Shown one piece after another: positions 55,808 through 64,000 of a stretch of DNA of 64,000 nt. The DNA is taken from the NCBI RefSeq assembly GCF_964656455.1, contig NC_135715.1, positions 82,562,414 to 82,626,413 of the forward strand, written 5' to 3'. Made by a program: the position numbers and the translations under genes. Source of the stretch: Halichoerus grypus. Its lineage: Eukaryota; Chordata; Mammalia; Carnivora; Phocidae. Below the pieces are notes generated by a model. The model ran no database searches. It was not told where the DNA came from and was given only the letters and a program-made list of their open reading frames with translations. Positions within the stretch are counted from its first letter, which is position 1. The number at the start of each line of letters is the position of its first letter.

Positions 55808-58653
55808 ATTACTTCTCTTTTTTCACTATATATTCATTTTCTTATGTTTTCAATTTTCCCTGCTGTTATACATGCTTACTGACATAATTTTTATGAGTCT
55901 ATGATAGTCCATTTAGAGGTTTGCACTATGTGAAATATTCCTCACATCCTATGTGAGAACTTGGTGGACCCAGGTCCTCTGGGGTCCTTGGTCTGCGTTC
56001 TCATCTCATTATGTCTTTTTCTCTTGTCTCTACTAAGGAAATCATAGGAAACAGAAATTTGCACCTACCCTAGTGCTATGGTTCTGAGGAGCAGGTGAGA
56101 AACCTGTGTTTCTCTCTAGCATGCTCCTCCTCAGGGTAACACATTTGCTGGCCAGCTCTCATCTCTTCTCAGTCTCTCATTTCCTGCCCCTCCCCATGGC
56201 CACCTGTGATTGTCAGCCTCTGACCTTTCTTTGCCCGAATGGTGGTTGCTAAGGGCTCCCTCAGAGCACTGTCAGCACGTAAACAAAAAGAGAAGGAAGG
56301 TCACCCGTGAAATCCAAAAGGCTGGGTGCTTCTTCAGAAGGAAGATGTACAGCCCATCACCTGGCCCATCCCCCAGGGAGGCAGGAGGTATTTGGGGGGA
56401 TGGGAGAGCAAACCAAGGCTGCCCTTTTCCATGTGGTTTCCCAGGCCTTGGACCACAGAGTTTTCTCTGTGCCCCTCCGTGTTGCTTTGTGCACATATCA
56501 GTAGCCTCGGCAATGGTGATGCCCACTGGCTGTGCTTACCAGACCTCGCTCCTCTGGGAGACTTCTGAGCCAAGTGACCTGCCAGTGCAATCTCCTAATG
56601 ACCATTTTCATCTGCAGAGTGAGCTCTGCTGCAGAAGCTGTGTGGCCAACAGGAGAATGGGTGTCCCGGGGTAGCAGAGAAGTTTTGCTCATGGATCATT
56701 GCCATGGGTCTTCTACTTCCTTTCAGTGACCGCTTCCGAATGTCCAATCAAGTTCAGCTCTGTTGGGGTAAGAAAGAGAATTCACTTCAATCTATGAGGC
56801 AGGTTATAGTCAAAATAGCGACTGGGGTGCGTGGCTGCCCAGTCACTCGATAATTTAAAACCAACAGGTGATGCAGGCAATTCTCCCCTCAGCCACTCAC
56901 CAGCTCAGTATGTCTGTGTGTCTGCTGTCTTTTGTGGCTAGGATATTTTTCAGTATATTTACCAAATCTCCTTTCTTAAGAGATGGCCCATCTTGACAGT
57001 TGTCTAGCCTGCTTTCATCAGTGATGATTTAATGTGGCTCTAAGCTTGTATTGTTGACTTTGCTGGTCATAGACATTCCTTCAGAAGCAGTACCTCAGGG
57101 CAAATGGTTTGTTCCCAGTGGGCTGCAGGGTTCCACCTGGCAGTTTTCCTCCACAGGGCAATCCAGAGACAGAATCACAGATGCAGTTGCGTCTTCATCT
57201 CATGAAGTTTGTGAAAGTCAGGGTGAGTCTCCATGACCCATCTGGTATCCACAGTAGACCAGCCTAGTAAAATGAACAATGGTTGGAATAACCCACTCTG
57301 CCTCTCTGCAGAGCTTCACAATCTTACTAATCTCTCCCATCCCTCCAAGGATGTTGCATGGCCTCTGATTTAGTCTGAGGAAGGGCATGGTTCCAAGGGC
57401 CTCTCTTTGGTCTCCTCTTTCCTAATAAACATCAGACCAAGGTTCAGAAACCAAAGTGGGAATTCCACCAGTGCTTATATGAGTATTTCCATTCCACATT
57501 CTTGACCTGGGGAAATGAGCACAGGATGACTCTCTGGTCTCAGTGAACAAACTGTTAAATGTAGGACGAGGCTTCTTCTATTTCCACACCTTCCAAAGCC
57601 CCTACTCCAACTGTTGGGCAGGTCATGTAACAGTCCTGGTCTTTGGGCATCAACATATGTTCGGAATCATTCTATAAAAGTTCCCAGAAAAGGTAGTGTT
57701 TCCCTTTTTTCCAGAGTTGGTCCCACCAGTGAATATCTGTGTCTTGGGGGACATTTGGGGAAAGTTGGGGGTGGGAGATGAGATGCATGGCACACATGTA
57801 GAAGGTTGTAGGGTCATTTCCCAAAGGGCTCCAGTCTCTCCCTCACTCTAGGGGCTCAGAGGCCCACACTGGCTTAGGGCTCATAGCTGGGGAAGAGACC
57901 ATGATTCTTCACTATAGTAACGACTCAATCTAGATATTTATTTTTTCTGCTACATTGTCCAACAATTTCAATCTGGACAGACCTGATCTCAACTGTCCAA
58001 CAGCACACACCCTTGAGGTTCCCGTCCTCTGGTTACCATTCTGGCTCCGTGGCTCCTGGGTGACTGCACACACCTTGACTCTGCTGGTTGAAGCATCCTC
58101 TCCTGCCACTCCTCACCTCCCATCTCCTCCTGCAGTGTAGGACAGCTCCCCCAGAGCTCCTCAAGGACACTGGTACCTCCCGTACCCATGCCTCTGTAAG
58201 TGTGTTGATGAAGGTAGTGCACAGATGGCTGTGTCTTTCAGCAAGCACGATTAGGGATGGCTGAGCACATGGCACATCACAGAACCATTTCAACATGCCT
58301 GACTCTTATGCTTCCTGACTTCTTCCTGCCTTCCTCAACGGTATACCCAAGGAAATCCCAACATTTGGCCCTTATTGACCCAATATAGCATCCAGAATAT
58401 CAACACCATGTGCAAGTGGTCAGGGTCGTCCTTTAAATACCAACTCTTAACTGAGCATATTCCTATCAATGAATTCAGTCCAATCCATATCTTTATTTTG
58501 TCCCTTTGGTCTACCACTCTCACAACATATTCCAGCCCTGCCATTCAGGCTTTGGCCAGCACAGAAGGGCTAGGTTCTCTAAGCTGTCAGTGTATCGTCT
58601 CTCCTTCAGGAAAGGCCTCGGAACTTTCTAAATGGCTAATTTTCAAAATTTTT

Positions 58654-58865
58654 TCTTTTCTTTTTCTTTTTTTTTTTTTTTTTGAGAGAGATAGAGAGTG
58701 ACCATGAGCGGGGGCATGGGGGAAGGGTGGGGTGGGCGAGAATCCCAAGTCGGCTCCATGCTCAGCATGGAACCCAATGCAAGGCTCAATCTCACAAGCC
58801 TAAGTTCGTGATATGAGCCAAAATCAAGAGTCAGACACTCAACCAACTGAGCCACTCAGTCGCCC
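58654..58865 (-). mobile_element. Can-SINE, inverted, copy B
   Basis: Counterpart of 7427-7638. Confidence 0.88.
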
Positions 58866-59426
58866 ACAAAATTTATCTTTAGATCAACTTCTATTATGAG
58901 CTCCTATCAATACAGAGCAATGAAGTCAAGCAATTCTTTCATCCTATAGAAAAACTTCTCCCTGAGGAAAGAGTGACTCTGTAGGGACCAACAGAAATTA
59001 CACATCAAGCTAATCGTGGACTATAAAACAAGGGGGAAAATCATTTTAGGGTGATGGATACATGTACATCACCTTCATTACAGTGATTGTTTTACTGGTA
59101 TGTATATATATCAAGAGTCTTGAAATTATACACTTAGATCTATGGAAGTTTTGGTTACATAATTATACTTCAAAAGGCTATAAAAATATCCAAAGACTCA
59201 CACACCTAGGAAGGTAAATACTCTGTACTTATTGATCTGAAATAGTTACAGAAATAGACAACTCATCTCAAAAAATCCAACCACATCATAATGAGGAATT
59301 CTGGTAGGTCAGAAGAATTGAATGGAATAGAATAAATTCACTAAGGTACTTGAACTATAGGAAGCTAGAAGGTAATATATTGATGTCCTATATGCTCTCC
59401 AATTTCCCTCTTGATATACACTTTCC

Positions 59427-59617
59427 TTCTTAAAAATTTTATCTATTTCTTTGAGAGAAAGAGCGGGAGCACACATAGAGGCAGGGGCGAGAGGGGCAGA
59501 GGGAGAGGCAGAAACAGACTCCCTGCTGAGCCCGATGTGGGGCTCCATCCCAGCACCCTGAGGTCATGACCTGACCTGAAGGCAGCCGCCCAACTGACTG
59601 AGCCAACCAGGTGCCCT
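59427..59617 (-). mobile_element. Can-SINE, inverted, copy B
   Basis: Counterpart of 8200-8390. Confidence 0.9.
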
Positions 59618-60471
59618 AATATTCTCTTTTTTTATTACTTTCTACCTTCTTACCTATTTTATCCACTTCTTGCCCCTCACCTTGGCAAATCATGTATATG
59701 TTCTCTGTATCTATGAGTTCGAGTTACTGTGTTTTTTGTTTTCTGGTTTGCTTTAGATTCCACATATATGTGAACTCGTGGTATTTGTCTTTCTCTTTCT
59801 GATTTATTTCACTTAGTATGTCCCCTTGGCTGTTATGAATTATGTGGCAATGAATGCAGGTGCACACGTATCTTTATGAGTTAGCGATTTCAGTTTCCTT
59901 GATTTTAACACCTAGGAGGGGAATTGTTGGATGATATGGTTATCCTATTTTGAAATTAGTTTCCCTGAAGTAATCTGTATCCCCAAGGTGAGTCTTGAAC
60001 TCACGACCCGCAATCAAGAGTCACACACTCTTCTGACTGAGCCAGCCAGGAGCCCCTCACATTGAATTTTTTGGGAAAACTTGATACCGTTTTCCATAGT
60101 GGCTGCACCCATGGACAATCCCAACAACAGAGCTTTCCTCCACATTTTGGTCGACCCGTGTTATTTCTGGTCTTTTTACTACTAGCATTTCTGACGGGTG
60201 TCAAGTGCCATCTCTTTGGGTTTTGATTTGCATTTCCCTGGTGACACATGGTGTTGAACCTCTCTTTATGTATTTGTTCGCCATCTGTGTGTTTTCTTTG
60301 GAAAAATGTCTATTCTGAACTCTGCCAATTTTGTAACTTCTATTTGTTTTTGTGTTATTGAGTTGTATGAGTCTCTAATAATTTGGATATTAAGCCTTTA
60401 TCAGTTAGGCAGTTTGCAAATATTTTCTCCCATTCAGTATGTTGTCTTTTCACTGTGTTGATAATCGGTGA
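59618..60471 (-). mobile_element. Antisense LINE-1 3' fragment, copy B
   Basis: Counterpart of 8391-9244, including the nested SINE fragment at 59977-60055. Confidence 0.85.
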
Positions 60472-60825
60472 CCCTCACAAGTGTCTGCAGTTGGCCCTGT
60501 CTGTTCTTCTAGGTCACAGTGCCCTACATGCTGAAAGGAGACCCCAACTACAAAACACATTCTTCTCTAGCCTGACCATACCCCACATCCGGGTCAGAGC
60601 ACCTCGAAAACCTGTCACCTGCTGCTCTACCTGGCCAAGAATCAGCCCCTCCCCTCACCCCCATGGGCGCGGCTGCAACCCTCTCACATCCTTCAACACC
60701 CCTCAAAAGGCCCAGCCTGACAGAAACTCGGGGCTCACATGTCTCTTGGTGTCTGGCCCCTCTCTTCCCTTGGAGAGTGAACCCACTCTGTCCTGCTTGT
60801 GGCTCTACTCTTTGTGCAATTCTTT

Positions 60826-61053
60826 TTTTTAAATTTATTTTTATTTATTTTTTTTAATTTTTTTAAAAATATTTTAATTTTTATTTGGCAGAGAGTGAGA
60901 TAGTGAGAGCAGGAACACAAGCAGGGGGAGTGGGAGAGGGGGAAGCAGGCTTCCCGCTGAGCAGGGAGCCCGAAGCGGGGCTCGATCCCAGGACCCTGGG
61001 ATCATGACCTGAGCCGAAGGCAGACACTTAATGACTGAGCCACCCAGGTGCCC
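60826..61053 (-). mobile_element. Can-SINE, inverted, copy B
   Basis: Counterpart of 9599-9826 with the same 18-bp target-site duplication. Confidence 0.95.
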
Positions 61054-61666
61054 CTCTTTGTGCAATTCTTTGCCGCCCGCGGCACCGGCCACCCTAACCC
61101 TAACATCAGAATACATTACATCTTCCAAAATTAGAGAAAAATGATACTGGTCGTTAAATCTGTTTAGAGTTTATTCTTTTCTCTTAATCCCCACTTGATC
61201 CCTATCGGGGTCTTCATGACTTCCTGCGTAAGCATCCAAGAGCTTCCCCAGGGTCTGGCCTTTCTATGCTGTAGTTCCTCCTGCATCACCTGGCTCCACC
61301 CACGGCTCCTCCTCCTGCCCTTCCACCCCTCCTAAGGACCCTGGTGGTCCTGCTTGTCATTCCCACAAGACCTCCCTCCCTCTAGCAGGCAGTGCTCTCA
61401 ACACTGCCCCCCAGAGCCCACGTCCTGTAACTGCCCTGTAACTGCCCCGTGGGGGTAAATCAATACTTCCTGCTCTAGAAAGCCCTGCCTTACCTGCAGA
61501 ACTGGGGCAGTGACTCTCCATCCAGTCTTTTCCACTGTGCCCACGCAGAAGCCCTGAGCCCCCAGCAGGGGTCCGCAGCACACTGTCATGGTTGCGAGGG
61601 GTAGCTCAGCTTTCACCGCCTGGGCCAAGGCTGTGAGGCACACTGTCCAAGCCCTCAACTCTTGAA

Positions 61667-61942
61667 ACCTCACTTTTCTCACCTACAAAATGGAGACATT
61701 AATGTCTATGTCATAAGAACGGATGCCAATAAAATAGAACAATCTGTGTGACTCAGTGAGAATAGTATGCCTGGTCCACATTAAACAATAAAATAAAGCA
61801 ACTTGAATCAAACCAGAGTGTAGATCAGATGAGCCTGGGTTCAAGCCTCCACACAGCCAATAGTCACATATCCCCAGGCCAGTTTCTTAACTTCGCACGT
61901 CTCAATTTCCTCACTGAGAAATGGGTGTAGGTGTGATAATCC
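61667..61942 (+). repeat. MIR-like fragments, copy B
   Basis: Counterpart of 10440-10715. Confidence 0.6.
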
Positions 61943-64000
61943 ATTTATTCCTTTATTCATAGGAACACCACCAGATTGTGTGGTACCATACATCAGGCCC
62001 TGGGCCACAAGGTAGGAATGCAAGGACAAGAAAGGAGCACTCCCAGCACTGGGGGCACAGAGCCACCGAGAACACAGACCGCAGAATCACAGTCCTGGCT
62101 AAATACTGGAGTCCCCTGAGCAGGGTAAACAATCCTGATGCTGGGCTCTGCCCAGGGATTCTGAGCAGGAGGCCTTGAGGTGTGGCTTTAGGAGGGATTC
62201 AGAGCTTCCCCTCAGACCCCAACAGGCAGTACACATCGAAAACTACTGCTTTCGCACTCTCAGAGAATTCCTTTACACCTGATTTGTTGCAGAACATTTC
62301 CCCCAGAGCTTGTTTGAAGTACTGAGGACACAGAGGTGGGGTGGTATTCAGTCCTGGGACAGGGTGTCCCACTTTCCCACACACGTTGTGTCAGCTCAAA
62401 GGGAGTCAGAAGCTCCACTGGAGGTCTGGTGGGTGGGTTGGCTCCCATCTTATCTGTTTACAGCTGATAACAAGAAAGAACCTTCCCCAGAGCCAGGGAT
62501 CCGCTGCCCCTCACCAGGCTTCCAGCCCTTCTCAGGCAGCTGCTTCCAGCTGGGCCTTGCTCACCAAGGGAACCTGTGCTTCTCTGCCCTGAAATGCAAA
62601 GCACTCTTTTACAATACCTGTGGGTAAATGAGAGCACGTGACAGCCCTTTCCCTTCCTGGAGCTGCCTTAGGCAAACAGCCAGAGACAGGACTTTCCATC
62701 CCTCTTTCTGGCTTCTCAATCTTGTCTTGCTGGCAAGACATTTCCTTTGCTTTTCCTACAGGTTCCTTGTAAAGTGTATATTTTCAGAACCTTATTTGAC
62801 ACAGAAGTTATCATGATTTCTGAGATTTGGTTTCAAAGACTCCAGAAAAAAAAAGGGGGGGTGGGTGCTGAATAAATGAGATTGGCAAAGGTTGATACTT
62901 AATCTCTGAACCCCAGTTCAGTGAATCATTATCCTGCTTCTTGGTATATTCAAAAGCGACCACAAACAAAATATAATGAAAGGCAGTATGGGAGGAAATA
63001 CAACTTTGGATACTACTCTTAGAACGTTAATGTCATAAGAATGGTTTGAATTTGTTCGATATTATCATGTAAACTGAAGTTTTAAAACTTCTTATTCAAA
63101 GAAATATAGCCCTTTAGATTATACATGGTTTTATTTTAGCGTACAACCCATTTTGCTCAAAAGAGTTTCTCTTGATTTAGAATCATATAATTTTATATAT
63201 AACTAAACTATGCAGTGAACAAGTAATAAGCATTAAGTTCAAAGGTATTTGTCATGCCTGCAATCACAGATGCTTGCCCGAAGGTGTGAGGGGTCCTCCT
63301 CCAGAGAGTTTGCCCAGCCAGGTCTCCTGGTCCCCCCGGGGTCCTGGCAGCTCACAGAACTAGTCCTTGGGAGGCCCACGGGAGCCAGGCTCACCAATTC
63401 CCTTGGCTCTATTGCTGTATTTATTAGCCTCTGGAATAAACCTCACATTTAAAGATTATGAAAATTAAATCAGTATCAAAGACTATTTCATCTTTGGAGG
63501 AAGCAGACTATTTCTAGAAAGCTGTTTTTATATTAAAATCACAGGACAATTTGCCCCAGAGTTGCAAAGCATCCTCTTCAGTGATGATAAAAGGGTCCCA
63601 AGGCCTTATTTTGGCAATCACTCCCTTCTTGGATCCAGAGCTTAACATCAGACAATGACTGGGGGAGTGCCCTCCCAACTCCGTGGTCTTCACACACTGA
63701 GCACCCTGTAGGCTTCTTCTCATAAAATTACCTATTGTTTGAAGATCTAACTGCCACAGGGACTTAAACTAAGCCTCCGTTGCCTCTCCTTTTACATGGA
63801 GGATAATAAAAACACTGCCCCAGAGGCATGCTGTATTAAATGGGTAATGTATATGACACAGTCACCACCGTGCTGGGCAGAGAGAAAAGGCTCAGTCTGT
63901 GGAAGGATCGATACATCCTCAGAAATCATTCGTGGGGAAATGTCTCCCTTTATATTCATGCTCCCCAGTCAAGACTTTTGGGACCCATGTCCCACCCAAG

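Larger units (their letters stand above)
51228..64000. repeat. Segmental duplication, copy B
   Basis: Direct repeat of 1-12773, cut off by the window end. Every element of copy A recurs at +51,227. If the repeat continues past 64000, a second CFC1 first exon would be expected about 590 bases further on. Near-perfect identity fits a very recent tandem duplication, or a false duplication in the assembly with two allelic copies placed in series; sequence alone cannot separate these. Confidence 0.97.

Overview
This is vertebrate DNA, from a carnivore genome. The tell-tale is a family of tRNA-derived SINEs (Can-SINEs) with the core text 'cacctgggtggctcag', the 'tcatgatcccagggtcctgg' box and an 'aaataaataaaatctt' tail. 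They occur in both orientations and several have clean target-site duplications. The long forms look caniform (bear, seal or mustelid-like), but I cannot name the species. Most of the window is intergenic or intronic sequence with LINE-1 pieces, SINEs, MIRs, one solo LTR and microsatellites. Most open reading frames are therefore chance.

Layout. Bases 1-12,773 reappear at 51,228-64,000 with a constant offset of 51,227, no length change, and only two differences that I found. The window therefore holds one complete 51.2-kb period plus the start of a second. The duplicated part consists of GC-rich monomer-like sequence that I read as LINE-1 5'-UTR, a solo LTR, a pyrimidine microsatellite, SINEs, an antisense L1 and single-copy-looking DNA. 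It ends about 0.6 kb upstream of the first gene.

Genes. (1) CFC1 (Cryptic, an EGF-CFC co-receptor for Nodal-type ligands) lies on the + strand at 13,359-20,867. Six coding exons with consistent phases and GT/AG junctions give a 197-residue product with signal peptide, EGF-like domain, six-cysteine CFC domain and a C-terminal GPI-type hydrophobic tail. (2) A RalGDS-family gene lies on the - strand at 32,669-36,570. Five exons form an open reading frame that covers the REM (RasGEF N-terminal) domain and a Pro/Ala/Glu-rich region. It then ends in a hydrophobic segment, with no CDC25 catalytic domain anywhere in the window. One REM exon carries two frame-changing deletions that cancel each other. 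Two further upstream exons are possible (37,965-38,208). A diverged inverted fragment of the same gene lies at about 39,906-40,240. The two genes are convergent.

Right half. From 40.5 to 51.2 kb the window is dominated by internally deleted L1 elements, detached L1 3' ends, SINEs and an LTR-like stretch. It then runs through monomer-like sequence into the second copy.

The items most worth checking are the near-identical 51.2-kb period (recent tandem duplication or false assembly duplication, which would decide whether there are two CFC1 genes), the REM-only RalGDS-like gene with compensating frameshifts and its inverted fragment, and a perfect 47-bp direct repeat at 22.8/23.6 kb. I saw no new multi-gene system.
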